In this document: piece by piece, positions 36,741 to 48,993 of the stretch
Layout: each line of letters begins with the position of its first letter
Numbering within the stretch: position 1 is the first letter of the stretch
Program-made: the position numbers and the translations under genes
Source of the DNA: Neurospora tetrasperma FGSC 2508
Taxonomy: Eukaryota; Ascomycota; Sordariomycetes; Sordariales; Sordariaceae
Assembly (NCBI RefSeq): GCF_000213175.1
Contig: NW_009799179.1
Location: 6,132,552 to 6,196,551 of the forward strand
Reading direction: 5' to 3'
Length of the DNA: 64,000 nucleotides
Notes under the pieces: generated by a model
Told to the model about the DNA's origin: nothing
The model's input: only the letters and a program-made list of their open reading frames with translations
Databases searched by the model: none

Positions 36741-38297
36741 GACGTCCAGAGAAGCCTGTGGAAAATCGAACAAATTTCGATGACGAATTCAGCCGCGGCC
36801 GCCAACGAGTATACATTGGAGAGCTAGTTCGCAGAAAATCGTTGTGGGAGGATATAGCGCTGTCGCCGTCCTTTCTGCTACGGCTGGTTGTAGCTAGTTA
36901 GTATTATAGCTACAGCGAGGATCGAACCGCGACGCAGCGGGGGACGACAAACGAGAGTCAATTGTTTGCGTGACATGTACGTACTTATACACTACCTAAA
37001 AGGGAGACAGTCTCAGCCGATTGACCATCCAAGAATTCTCGGCTGCAGTTGGCTGGCCTGACCAACTTACTTGGCGCCCAACGTACAAAACATCAGTAGG
37101 TAAGATAGTAAAGCCTTAAGCTCATCCAATATACGCAGACTGGGACAAACCCACAAATGCCCAGTTGGTAGCTGATACCGTGGACTGGGAGGCCCTCCGC
37201 GAGTTCCGACTGGATATGCTGCACGAAATCCACGGAGATACTATGGGAGTCGAGGAGTCAGTGACCGCCACGAAGGGGCAAAACACACACCCTTCAGGGC
37301 TGATCGAACTCAAGTGATGCAGTAGATTGACGTCTGCCACTCCATAGCTAGACTATTCGGAAATACTCAGGTCTAAGAAGTTCACACAACTTGAACAGAG
37401 GCTGCAGCATAGGCTGCATGATCAGGAAGAGAACAACAGGTATGTTATACGTGGACTAAGATCTGTTGTCTGGTGAGCCTAGCACTACATTCGTTCATGG
37501 AACCGTTTCGATTTGTCTTCATTTTATATACGAGAACTGTCGACTGTAGTGCGTAGTTAGCCCTCAGTATCACTAACCTCATGTGAGTAATACCGGGCAG
37601 TACTTCTGATCATTATGATCTTTGGAAGAAGGACGTTCGCATCTAACCACGGCTATAGGGGACGGTCTTTGCAAGGCCTCTAGCGTCAAGTGTGTCCGCA
37701 ACAAAGCCTGGTGACTATCTTATCATTGAATCACTTGTCTTGACCGAATTCTAGGAAGTATATAATCTTGCGACAAACAACAGCAACTGCGCCAAATGGG
37801 GCTGTTTTGATCGTTCGAGCAGTAGCCTATATTAACCAGTTCCGCGCCGCCCAAAAAAAAAAAAAAAAAAAAAAAAAAAAGCGTCAACCAGTATTTGAAC
37901 CCTTATACGACGTGGGCGATACATCATCGTTGGCCGCGCAATCGTGCAAGTCCATCCATGGCAACTCTTGATCCCCTGCCATTGCGTGCGCACCTGTTCC
38001 CGAATATCAAAAATTGAGATTTGTTGTACAAGCTAGCCAGCGAATAAGCTGACTGGTTCGATAGGTCCCCCAATGGAGGGATAGCTTTGTCCCTTGATCA
38101 TAGCAAAGCTCGTGCAAACCATGGCGTAAAAAAGGAAATCCCTTGGCACCGTAACAACACCGTCCGTCCCAAAATACAAGGTCAAGTAAAGAAAGCCTCG
38201 TTTGCTGATCGCAGTGTCTTGCTCCGGTCAAATATCAACGTGAAATTTTCAAGACTGAATTTCGGCGAGCGCAATCGAGTCGGCGAGAAGGGTTCAT
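36741..38297. other. Intergenic region with possible gene remnant
   Basis: About 1.55 kb between the unknown gene and nhp6. It holds a long A-run at about 37852-37880 and two adjacent open stretches described separately. A tRNA-like TTTGAACCC near 37900 does not fold as a T arm. Confidence 0.5.
36998..37317 (+). pseudogene. Possible fragment of an unrecognised gene
   Basis: Two neighbouring plus-strand open stretches (about 36998-37096 and 37120-37317) have amino-acid and third-base composition typical of coding DNA, for example DTVDWEALREFRLDMLHEI in the second. Neither starts with ATG, and the gap between them is too short for an ordinary intron. No family was recognised. Could be exons of a decayed gene or chance. 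Confidence 0.2.
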
Positions 38298-38904
38298 TCA
38301 GGAAGACTCCTCCTCGTCGGCCTCGGCCTATGCGCCTCATGATCAGTTTCCATTGCTAGTAGAGTTGGGACAATGTAGGGATGACTCACGTTGTACGCCT
38401 GCTTCTCGTCCTCATAACGCTTCTTGTCGGCAGCAGCCTTGGCCTCGTAGGGGGCACGCTGCTTGTCGCTGAGAGCCTTCCACCTTTCTCCAAGGATCTT
38501 GCCAACCTGACCGAAAGAAACGCCTGGGTTCTCTTCACGGACATTCTCACGCTGCTCATTGGCAAAGAACATGTAGGCAGAGAGGCCACGCTTCGGGGCG
38601 TTGGGATCTTAGATAACGCAGGTCAGCAACAGCAACAAAGAGCTACAAATAGGAACAGCGACCACTTGTATGTTTTGGACCAGCTGCAACCTAAGCCCAC
38701 CGCAAGCAGTGCATGCGGGCCTTTTTTATCGAAGCATGACCCTACAAGACAAGCGACCAGGTTGCTACTGGTATGATATGCAAATGGGGAACATCATATC
38801 AAGCGCTTCGTGGGGAAAGGGTTGGGTTGCGGCAACTCACCCTTCTTCGCGCGGCGTTTCTCGACCTTGCCGGTGGTCTTGCTTTTGGCGGCGGCCTTGG
38901 GCAT
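38298..38904 (-). CDS. nhp6: HMG-box non-histone chromosomal protein Nhp6
   Basis: A small DNA-bending chromatin protein, partner of FACT and of many promoters in yeast. Three exons (38904-38841, 38607-38390, 38327-38298), introns of 233 and 62 nt, 103 aa, the usual Nhp6 length. A basic N-terminus ([15 protein letters not shown]) leads into one HMG box, [20 protein letters not shown] through [18 protein letters not shown], followed by an acidic tail AEADEEESS encoded mostly by the 30-nt last exon. The first intron falls exactly before DPNAPKR. The 5' region is long and GC-rich up to the assembly gap. Confidence 0.95.
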
Positions 38905-40675
38905 ATTGTCTAATCTGCAGGTCAAGAATACTGTTAGGATTGGGTTAACAACTGAGACTGTGTCGCGGCGCGTATGAATTGACTGATCAAGCCCACGAGT
39001 TTCGTTGGTAAACTGCGGCTTGTCCGACTTCAGACAAGCTGCAGAGCGAAAAACACGAGCAGGATATGCGGATGTGTATGCTCGATGGCCAGAGCGAGTG
39101 CGGCACCCGTAACTGTCGAGACAATTGGCATGCAACTGCTGATGGAAAGGGCAGGCATGCTGCGTCGTCGAAGCATCAATGGATGCCACATAAGCGACAA
39201 AACGTACTTGACTGATTTTTTGCTGAGGATGAGGCTGTTTGATTGCGCGGTGATGCGGCTGTTGAGAGATTGTGCCACCCTGGTCAGCAATTGCGGTACG
39301 TTGTGATGTTTTTCTTGACGCGAGACCGGAGACGTGTGTGTGCAGCGCAAAGTGAGCTCCCGGCGTGGTGCGAAGGTGGCAGGTCCTATGGAAGCTTTGC
39401 GTGGAGACAGCGACGCGCAGAACTCGAGCTGGTGCTGGGAGCGCTGAGCACCAACGCGCAAAGCAACAAGCGTGCACCGGCCTCACTTTGGATGGCAACA
39501 GCGAGGTGGGCAGTGAGGTTGGCCGGTTGCATAAGACCCAATGGCAGTTCCGCTTGGACGGAGGCAGGCAAAGGCCACAAGGCCAAATGCCAGATGGGCG
39601 CGAGTACTTGTGATTTTGCTGGTGCTGGCTAAGGAAAGGAAGTACTCACATACGCGTGCAATGGGCGTGGGAAATGGGTATCGAGGTGGGCGTGGTGAGC
39701 GGTGCGCTTCGTTTGTATGGGAAAAGAGGAGGGAGTTTTGTGAGAGAGAGGAGGGGGCGACGCCTTTGCCCGGTATTTTACTATGGGCGGCTGATTGAAG
39801 GGGCGGGGGAAGCTCCTTCCTACTTCATAACAAAAAAGGGTGCAGCGCCGGCTGATTTTTGCAGCGTGATTTGGGAGGGAGGCGAGGGCACCCACTCATT
39901 CATCCCTCTTCGGACCGGGCCACTCCAATTGCACTGCAGTCAATGGCTGGCGGTCCTGGCGCTGGCCAAGCGCCAGCAAGGTAGAGGTACTGGTACATAT
40001 CCCGCCTCGCCCACTTGCGCCGTGCTTGCGGGTACTGTGTACTTTGCCTGGTTCGTGCTTGAGTGGTGTGCGGAGCGCTTGAGGTTTCGGCCTGCCAGCT
40101 TCCAGTGCAGCAGCTATCCAGCTCGAGCCCGTGCCAATTCCATCTCCAGCTCCCACAGTTCCAGTCCAGCTCCAGCTCCAACTGAAAAGGCTGGTCAGCT
40201 CCCATCCAACTTCAAACAGTTCTGAGGTTTACCCGCGTCACCTAGAGGTCACTCCCGCTTTCTTACAGGCTGCCGCTGCACCTCGGTCACTCGCTTCAGT
40301 TGTTTGATGCCATGCCATCCCATGCCATCCCATCCTCGCCTGGTCTGGATGCATTCGGTGCAGTTGGCTGCCGTGCTTTCTCGGACAGGGTCGAGCGCCC
40401 AGCTCCCGCCCGGCTTTGGCCTTTTTGGATGAGCACTAGGCGGACTGGCACACACCCGTCACTTTCCTCTCTCACGCAGTCTCCTCTCTCACTCAACTGT
40501 CGTCTCGCTCTTGTCCGTATCCTTTTATTGGGGGCGGTAATCTGCCCTGGTATGAATGCCTGCTTATTACTGAGCGTCAGGGACGGTCCAAAGAGGACGC
40601 CTGGGGGGTGGGCTGCACTTCTCTCATTCCACAAACTGCCCTGCCTTGATCAACTGCCCGTTGGGTACCCAACCC
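38905..40675. other. GC-rich upstream region of nhp6, no gene supported
   Basis: About 1.8 kb with balanced to high GC content and many overlapping frames on both strands, none resembling a known family. It includes simple repeats such as CCATGCCATCC tandem units at about 40310-40335. Probably the promoter, and possibly a 5' UTR intron, of nhp6. A gene cut by the gap cannot be excluded. Confidence 0.5.
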
Positions 40676-41285
40676 NNNNNNNNNNNNNNNNNNNNNNNNN
40701 NNNNNNNNNNNNNNNNNNNNNNNNNNNNNNNNNNNNNNNNNNNNNNNNNNNNNNNNNNNNNNNNNNNNNNNNNNNNNNNNNNNNNNNNNNNNNNNNNNNN
40801 NNNNNNNNNNNNNNNNNNNNNNNNNNNNNNNNNNNNNNNNNNNNNNNNNNNNNNNNNNNNNNNNNNNNNNNNNNNNNNNNNNNNNNNNNNNNNNNNNNNN
40901 NNNNNNNNNNNNNNNNNNNNNNNNNNNNNNNNNNNNNNNNNNNNNNNNNNNNNNNNNNNNNNNNNNNNNNNNNNNNNNNNNNNNNNNNNNNNNNNNNNNN
41001 NNNNNNNNNNNNNNNNNNNNNNNNNNNNNNNNNNNNNNNNNNNNNNNNNNNNNNNNNNNNNNNNNNNNNNNNNNNNNNNNNNNNNNNNNNNNNNNNNNNN
41101 NNNNNNNNNNNNNNNNNNNNNNNNNNNNNNNNNNNNNNNNNNNNNNNNNNNNNNNNNNNNNNNNNNNNNNNNNNNNNNNNNNNNNNNNNNNNNNNNNNNN
41201 NNNNNNNNNNNNNNNNNNNNNNNNNNNNNNNNNNNNNNNNNNNNNNNNNNNNNNNNNNNNNNNNNNNNNNNNNNNNNNNNNNNNN
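40676..41285. other. Assembly gap (610 N)
   Basis: Run of N. Nothing can be said of its content; any frame crossing it is artificial. Confidence 1.
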
Positions 41286-41390
41286 GGGGGGGGGGTGCCA
41301 TTTTTTTTTTTCCAAAAATCCCCCCCCCTTGGAAAAACGCCCGGGGGGGTCCTCAACCCCCCCCCCCTTTTTCCCCCCCCCCCCCCCCCC

Positions 41391-41431
<41 letters not shown>
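41286..41431. repeat. Homopolymer-rich artefact beside the gap
   Basis: Long runs of G, T, C and A in succession, closing with about 40 A residues. Composition is unlike any other part of the window and directly abuts the gap, so this is probably sequencing or gap-filling error and not genomic sequence. Confidence 0.8.
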
Positions 41432-41435
<4 letters not shown>

Positions 41436-42671
41436 GACTGACGACTTCAACTAGTACGGCCTCACTACCCGCAAGGCGGCCCTCATTTCGACTAGGCCAT
41501 GAAGCTCTGCAAGGGCTTTAGAATGGCTTGTGTGAGACACGCAGTTTGACCAAGCCCCCTGGCTCTCAAGTCTAGCATGACGACCTGAAATCTCGTGCCA
41601 TTTCCTTCGTCTCTGCCTGACCTGTTCCCAGAAGATGTTGTGGACGCGTCCAAGGATTGCAAGACGTCGAGACTGCCAAGGTGTGAATGCAGCATCGTAG
41701 GTTAGTATTGGCTTACCAATGGTGTTCTAGCAGTTGTCTCTGAAAGACAAGGTGGTTGAGTTGTGCGGACATTTGCCAACAGTTGCTTGCTATTGTCAGG
41801 TACACCAGTTCTCATCCATTCACATCCATCGTTTCCGCGCCTAGTTCAGGTACGCCAGGTCTGTCGAGACACGAGAGAGCATCGAGCGGAGCTTCGAGTC
41901 GCTACGCTTGTCTTTTGGTACCACAGAACAATCCGTACCACCAAGCTACCAACTGTACACGGTACGGACTACCTATAATACTCGAATCCAGGCAGCCTTG
42001 TAATGCAGAAGCACGACCGTCGTGCCATGATATGTTTCACGCCAGCTCGTTTGGTGAAGGTTCATCACCCATTACTGCATACGGTAGTACTCGTGTGCCT
42101 ACAAAGCAAGGTTTCTAAGTAACCTGCCATCTACTGGACATTTTACTCGTCGGCTGCTTGTTTTCGATCAAGAAGATACAGTACAAACCTCGGAATACTG
42201 TCCCCCTTTGTTCAAATACATTATGGTATCACAGTATGCTTGAACAATGGCAGAGGATAGCGGCGACCAAATCGGGGACAGATAGCACGCAGCAAGCAAG
42301 ATCTATTGGTGCTTATTCTTTGAAGAGGACTGCTCAACATGGAAAGGGCGTAAACTGTTATGTTACAACTTTGTTCCCGGCAAACAATGACCAACCGCTG
42401 AATGCGAACCTTGGCTTTGAAAGAAGCAGAGAGGAAGCCGGGGAATCATTGTCTTTGAAAGCAGCACTCGGACCTAGCGTCGTTTCTTCAGCAAACGGAA
42501 ACAGTCTGTATGGCTTTGCAACTTACCCATGGCTACTATGTAACCATGGGTTGTACTAGGTTGTTCAAATGAGGCATCAAGAATTATGTCGACATGACTG
42601 ATTACCCAGAACCTCTCGACTGCCAAGTTGGGTTGTTGCTCCTACAATGTATTGGGTATGTTACTTCTTCA
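41432..42671. other. Intergenic region, no gene recognised
   Basis: Balanced composition; frames such as 41756-42118 and 42158-42559 have no recognisable domain and no codon structure that convinces. Nothing else seen. Confidence 0.5.
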
Positions 42672-43499
42672 TTACGGCCCTTTCGTGGAAAACCCCGGCG
42701 GGTCGAGGACTAAATCTCTAAGCCGTTCATCTCGGGCCCAATCGACTCCGGTGCCGGCTACGAGTGCACTCGTAGCTCCCTTGATCGTCTTCCATTTCTG
42801 GCGGCTCACCCGTAGCTCACCCTTGGTTTTACCCAGCTTTCTGCCCAGTTTGGTAGATCCATCCACTTGTACGTTATGGGTGCCGGTGGTTTTTGACAAC
42901 CGCAATAGTTCCGAAGCCAAGGTCGCGTTGTGCTGACCAACGCGAAGACGCTCAAGTTCCAGATCCAATATATGGTCTCTGACTTGATAAGAGGCCGAAG
43001 CCTGCTCAGCGGCTTCGGCAGATATTAGATCCCGCTGCCGGATCAATGGTAAGATATCTCTTTTAGCGATACAGACGTCAGCGATATTCGAAGAAGAAAT
43101 TGAGAAGCTAATCACAGTGAAAACGGACCGTTCTACCGGAGAAGCCTCGGTCCCGCCATGTATGGCCCTCAATACAGGCCGGACCACGACGGCACTTTCA
43201 AATATGTAGTTCCGCAATTCAACAGTCGCCTTTGCTTCGAGCAGTTGGGTGCGAGCCTCATTTATATCGAAATGTCCTGTAAAAAATGTAGGGCCTAATG
43301 CAGCGCCCATGGTCAGAACATTACAAAAACCTTGAGGGGGGTATACATCGGGTTGCTGACTTTGCGGGTCAGAGAGATCTTGCTGGGCCTGTAGAAGGCC
43401 TATCTGAATATGTAGCTCCTGCAGTCTGTCATAAAGTGCCAACGCTTCTTCCTCCGTCTCTGAATGGCGAGGATTGGGATCGGGAACAACAGCCGACAT
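42672..43499 (-). CDS. Inner kinetochore protein CENP-H homologue
   Basis: Single exon, 275 aa. The C-terminal block from about residue 218 on, KGELRVSRQKWKTIKGATSA followed by GTGVDWARDERLRDLVLD, matches the CENP-H C-terminal signature (human GSKVNWAEDPALKEIVL). The N-terminal two thirds are rich in Glu, Gln, Leu and Arg and suggest helices or coiled coil. CENP-H works in the constitutive centromere-associated network (yeast Mcm16, fission yeast Fta3 group) with CENP-I and CENP-K. The ATG at 43499 is the first in frame. The gene is divergent from atg11, with starts about 1 kb apart. Family call rests mainly on the C-terminal motif. Confidence 0.8.
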   Translation of the reverse strand: MSAVVPDPNPRHSETEEEALALYDRLQELHIQIGLLQAQQDLSDPQSQQPDVYPPQGFCNVLTMGAALGPTFFTGHFDINEARTQLLEAKATVELRNYIFESAVVVRPVLRAIHGGTEASPVERSVFTVISFSISSSNIADVCIAKRDILPLIRQRDLISAEAAEQASASYQVRDHILDLELERLRVGQHNATLASELLRLSKTTGTHNVQVDGSTKLGRKLGKTKGELRVSRQKWKTIKGATSALVAGTGVDWARDERLRDLVLDPPGFSTKGP

Positions 43500-44539
43500 G
43501 ACGAATTAATCAAGCGCCCCGACTGAGTGGAGGCGGCTGGAGAGATATAGCTGAATGATAATGGCCAAATGTATTGTGTGGTTTGAGGGGTTGAATTCCA
43601 AGTGACTGGTCCAGATTGCTACAAGCTACAGATCATTCCAGAGCAGGTGGATGACGGGAGGCAGACCTTCTTCGTTACAGGTGTAAGCCTATAGCGGTGC
43701 GCGTAGGACGCCTGGGTGACGCGTATGAAGCGAAAGGCGATTCAATTCATGAAGTCAAAGTAACCACGACTAGGAGCAGCACTGTCATCCTGGTCAAAAA
43801 ATGGAACATGGGATCGTGAATGTAATGTAAGCAGGTGGTGGTTCTAGCTCGGAGCGCCTGTGGCATCTTGATGGAGCACCCGACTCCATAAATCAGTGAA
43901 TGAATGGAGTAGGGAATGAACGACACGGGCAGTTACCCATGGTGTACGTAGGTTGAGAGACCGAGGGAGACAGCATCTACCTACAAGTATGTTACGAGTG
44001 ACGGAGAGCCGGCGGATATATATATAATAATAAAATATGTCACGCAGCTTTAATATCCTGGGTTGACTGAAGCATGAAATAAGATTGTTTTCGTGCCAAA
44101 AGAGAGGTAGGTAACTTGTACTCCATGGTGTACGATGTGGGTGAGATACGATACACACTAACGCCGACATCGAGGTGGGAGGTGCATCCATTGCAGCAGC
44201 ATGGAGGTCCCGTGTCACTGTTGCCGAGCGTCCTGGAGCTGCCCCTGGTGTCGGTGCTGGGCGGGGCGCAAAGGCCATTGCGGATCTGGCCTCACAGGGC
44301 CCTGGTGGGGGGATTAGGTTGCTTTTCATCTGGGCACTGCCTCTTCAATCTACCTACTTCCCCCAACCCTCCACCTACCGACTGACGGCCGCTATTACAG
44401 ACTGGAGAACACCGACTTCATCCGGCGCCAACCTACCGATTATACGCAACAACCCGATCCTGCCATCATACTTGTCAACACCCATTCGGTCCGCCGACTC
44501 GTCTGTCCCGTGGAAGCGACTTGGGAAGCATGCGTGATA
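43500..44539. other. Divergent promoter region, CENP-H gene and atg11
   Basis: About 1 kb shared by two divergent genes. Contains an AT-rich stretch at about 44015-44040 and otherwise balanced sequence. No further gene is supported; long minus-strand frames at 43844-44826 are not family-like and partly overlap atg11 exons. Confidence 0.5.
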
Positions 44540-47500
44540 ATGGTTACGCAGGTGTTGATCGCCCATACGGGCCAGCGCCTTGAAATTGACAGTCGTACCA
44601 TCACATCGTACGCCTCCCCGCCAGTGCCCACATCCCAGTGTTTGCCCATCTGACACTTGTGATGGCTGCGTAGCGTATCTGTTACCATTTGCTGACATCC
44701 CCAAAGATTAAATGGCCTGAAGGAATCCGTGGCCAGCCAGAGCTCCATTCCTGTCGAGTGCTTGATTGCCCTGACACCCCAGGGAAGGTCTCTAAGATGG
44801 CAGCCAACACAGCCAGAGGTTCGCACATCTGAATGGTCTTGTCAAAGGGCTGTGCTTCGTCACATCTAACTTGGGGGCAACAGACAGAAATCTACATATA
44901 TGACAGCCGACTGACACAGCGATCCCAACCCGGGGCCTCGTCACCTCCCTTATCCGAATTGCCTCTTCCCCGATACAATGCACATACTCCGCCCAACTCG
45001 ATTGAAGATACGCGATCCATCCCAGCATGGCAGAAGCTGTTTGAGACACGCCGTGCTTGGGCTATCGACGTTGTGGAGGATTGCGCCAGGATGGACGCCG
45101 CCACGCGGGAGCGCTATGCCGAGATGGACGTCATGTTGAGATGTCTTGATGCCGCTGTAGCAAATCTGGAGAATGCCGTCAAGGGACTCGAGAACAAATA
45201 TGTCGAGCTGAAGGAGTGGTCCACATCAGCTCAGGCCGATTACAGTGCGTTGGCGACAGGTCTGGATCGATATCTTTCTCTGGCCCGGGGCATCGCTATC
45301 TCGTCTAGCATGGCCCAGTTCATGACATCCCGTGACGATGGTGGTTGGAAAGGACGCCCACAGCGACAAAGCACCCTCGAAGACCTTGTTGATCTGGAGC
45401 TCGCTCGGCAAGCGGGGAAACTCGCACCCTCTGCACTGCGCAAGTTCAAGGATCGCATCACCAACCTGGATAAGGCGGCAACTCATTTGTTCCAAGACGC
45501 CGACACTTTGATGCACAAATTTGAGACGACCATGTCTCGCTCAGCCCTGTCCCACGACGGCGAATCGTCACACCTTCTTCAGGATATTGAAGCCTTAGCC
45601 AACAAGATCGACAACGACTACAATGTAACGCTAGAGTACACGAGCTCCACCCGGGACACCCTTCTTCAAGTTTCCAAGACGGCAGCACATCACACCGAGA
45701 GGCTACTGCCTAGCATCCAAAAGCGCGCACTGGAAATGGGTGATATCTTGTGCTACGCCACCAAGGCGCGAAACAGCCTCGCGGCCGAGTCCATCGAGTT
45801 TATGCGTAGCATCACCGAGATCACAAGCGATAGCCACAGCGTAAAATCCCAGATATCCGAGGCTGGCCAGGAGGATGAACTCGCCACGTTTGATCATTTG
45901 CGGCTCATCCAACAGATTCCGTATTTGTACGCCTCGTTTGTAGCAGAGGCCATTAGGCGGCGGGAGTGGCTGGACAAAGTCAAACAAGATTCTACCACAC
46001 TTGCCAATGAAATGGCCATCTTCCATGAAGAAGAGGCAAAGAGGAGGCGGCGCTGGCACAAATCGATTGGGGCCGTTTTTGGTCCTGCCCCGACGGCTGA
46101 TAGTAAGGTTCCAAATCTTGAAATCAACCTTCGTGGAGATGATGGGGAATGGCCCCTGATGACAAGAAAAGACCTGGATGACTTTTTCAACGCCTTGCGA
46201 AATCAAAAGGCCGATCCCGAACTTGTAGTCGAAATCGAAAAACTCATTGCAGACATGGACAATCCAACAAGGCAACAGTCAAGGCGGATGAAAGCCTTTA
46301 AAAACGGAAGTGTCCACGAGACTGCTCTCGGACGGAGCGGACTACTCGTACGAGGTGACGATGATTTGCTTCGCTCCTTACAGGCAGACAAAACAAGGCT
46401 TGAAAGCAAATTAAAAACTGCCGAAAGCCGAGTGCGCCGGCTAGAAGATCTACTCCATCGGCAGACCCAGGCTTCCAGGCCGAATGTTGGCAACCTTTTC
46501 CAGAATCCAAGCCAGCAAGTTCTAGATCGTAACGACTCAATTAGCTCTCTTAGGAACCCCCGTGCTGTTGACGACCGCAGCAGATCATTAGATGGACTTG
46601 AGACGCTCATCCATCGAACACAGCAACTAGAGACCGAACTGAACACCGAGAGGGAGCGATGCGTGGTTCTAGAGAGAGAAATCAACGCATTGACGACACT
46701 GCATAACGATCTAAAAGGCCAAATGGATGAAGCCAACTCCACCAAGAAGGATCTCCTGCAAAATATGGAAGCACTCAAACGGGAGTTCACAGAAGAGCGA
46801 AAGTCTCTTGAAGAAGAGGTCAAGCAGCTAAAGGCTAGGCTTGAGTACACAGAAGACGAGATCGAACACTTTGGCGAGTCGCGAGAAAACGAGAAGGCAT
46901 CATATGACGAAAAGGTTCACTTTCTTGAGCTTGAGGTGGAGCGGCTTACCAGGGAAAGACGAGATGATTCTCTGAAAGCGGATGACCAGGTGGTGCTTTT
47001 GCAGAATGAAGCAAGGCTACAACGTGAGCGTATTGCGGCGCAGGATATCGAACTTCGAGCTGCCCAGGATGAGATCAGAGTGCTCAGCAAGCGACTGGAA
47101 GCTGTGACTGAGGATAGGCAAAAGTACAGACAGGCACTGGAGGATATATGGGAATGTCTGGCGCCTGCTGATGACGTTCCTACCGAGTTGCCTGATCTCT
47201 TGGAAGGAATCACCGGAAAGGCTGCCGATATTCTGAACACAAAGCAAGGCGTGGAGGGGGACATGTCCCTCATGAAGCTCAACGTGGATACGTTGCAAAA
47301 TAACATCAGGACGCTTCGCTCGGAGATGGAAGTTACCAAGGATAGACTCACGGAAGAGGAATCGGTCTCGTTGCGCCTCCGCGAGAAGTTTTCAGAAGAA
47401 AGGGCGAAAGTCGTTGCCATGGAGGGCGAACTAGCTCATGGACGTGAACAGTTACATGAATTTCGGGTCAAGATTGCCGACGGCGAAACTGGGTCCGAGT

Positions 47501-48993
47501 ACATGCGGAAAAGGCTAGAAGACGAGGAACAAAACCTCGCTTCCATGACGGAGGAACTAGCTGCTCGACAATCCCAAGTGCAGAGGATGGAGGAAGAGGT
47601 GACGCGTTTCAAAGCAAAGCTTCACCAAACCCAGATGCAACTATCAGAACTCTCCATACGGCTTGAATCACGTACAGAATGTGCCAAGGATCTGACACAA
47701 CTTCTTTGGTCACAGAACGACCGCCTTACTCGTTTGCTTGAGCGGCTTGGGTTCTCCATTTCCCGTGAGGAGGATGGTACTATGCACATTCAGAGAACAC
47801 CTCGATCTGAGCGCTCATTAGCAACGACCGCGAACCCGAATGATTCAGACCCAAGCTCATCACTCCGTCGTTCCAGTACGCTCAACGCCCGACCCGTGAC
47901 TGACAATGCGGACCTGGAGCTGCTGCAATGGATGAGTAGTGCAACTCCGGAGGCTGAGGTTGAAAAGTACAAGATCTTCATGGGCTTATTTGGTTCGTTT
48001 GACATGGACGTCTTTGCGGATGCGGTGTACCGGCGTGTCAAGGATGTTGAGCATGTGGCACGAAAGCTGCAACGAGAGGCGCGAGCGTACCGCGAGAAAG
48101 CACACAGCTTCCAGAAGGAGGCTCATGACAAGATTGCCTTCAAACACTTTAAAGAGGGCGACCTTGCTTTGTTCCTTCCTACGCGGAATCAGTCGACGGG
48201 CGCTTGGGCTGCTTTCAACGTTGGGTTTCCACATTACTTTTTACGTGAGCAGGATTCGCATCGTTTGCGCAACCGTGAATGGCTTGTTGCCCGAATCATG
48301 CGCATTCAAGAGCGGGTGGTGGATTTATCCAAATCCCTACAGCATGACCAGGCAGGGGAGACGAGAAAAGATGGTGCCAGGGGAGAAACGGAGTCTCTTG
48401 ATGACGATGAGAACGATAACCCGTTTGACCTTTCCGATGGCCTACGATGGTATTTAATCGAAGCTGTTGAAGACAAGCCCGGGGCCCCATCCACGCCAGG
48501 CTTGGCCAAGAGCACTGTTGCGGCAAACAATGTCGAAGCAATGGCCGATATGCGGACACAGGGGCATATTTCTAAAGCACGAGGGCTCACTGGACGTGGA
48601 GGCACGCCGTTGGGAATCGAAGGCGTCAGCAAGACACTATCCAAAAGTCTCGAGAGTCGTCGGTCCAGTACGGGTTCCAGGAAGACCCTACCGTTTGTGA
48701 TTGGCGCCTCGTCGAGGGGTCGTGAAAGCGCCCTTGCAAGCGAGACAAACTCCCTCCGTGCGGTTCCGGCAGACAACAACAGCTCGGCTCCAACGAATGC
48801 AGCTCAACCATACATGTCCCCCACAGACAAGCTCAAAGATGCGTCTCTGCAGGAAACTCCCCTGCAAACAAACAGTATTTCAGCGGAGGGTGAAAGCATG
48901 ACCATTGGTGCAAGAAATGATCAGGCTATTCTACAGCCATCGCAGACTCATTCTGAGGTTCGCAACGAGACAGAATCTCTGATAGGGTCTTGA
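44540..48993 (+). CDS. atg11: Autophagy scaffold protein Atg11
   Basis: Selective-autophagy scaffold that binds cargo receptors and gathers Atg1, Atg9 and Atg17-type factors at the phagophore assembly site. Three exons: 44540-44607, 44707-44818, 44884-48993, introns 99 and 65 nt, 1429 aa. The 5' exons restore the ubiquitin-like N-terminus (VTQVLIAHTGQRLEIDSRTI, then SSIPVECLIALTPQGRSL), and the third continues with TEIYIYDSRLTQ. Residues about 560-1000 are long coiled coil. The Atg11 C-terminal domain is plain: FKEGDLALFLPTRN...WAAFNVGFPHYFL, then REWLVARIMRI. A Ser-rich disordered tail follows. The large open frame alone begins at an internal ATG at 44833 inside the second intron, which would lose the first 60 residues. 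Convergent with the bL9m gene. Confidence 0.95.

Noticed and set aside
37880-37950. tRNA-like TTTGAACCC segment
   Set aside because: The complementary strand does not form a T stem or acceptor stem around it.
40300-41521. Long frames crossing the gap on both strands
   Set aside because: They exist only because N codons are not read as stops.
41756-42559. Two plus-strand frames of 120 and 133 codons
   Set aside because: No recognisable domain, overlapping alternatives in other frames, and near a doubtful assembly join.
43844-44826. Several minus-strand frames of 100-160 codons
   Set aside because: They overlap one another and the antisense of the atg11 5' exons; no family match.
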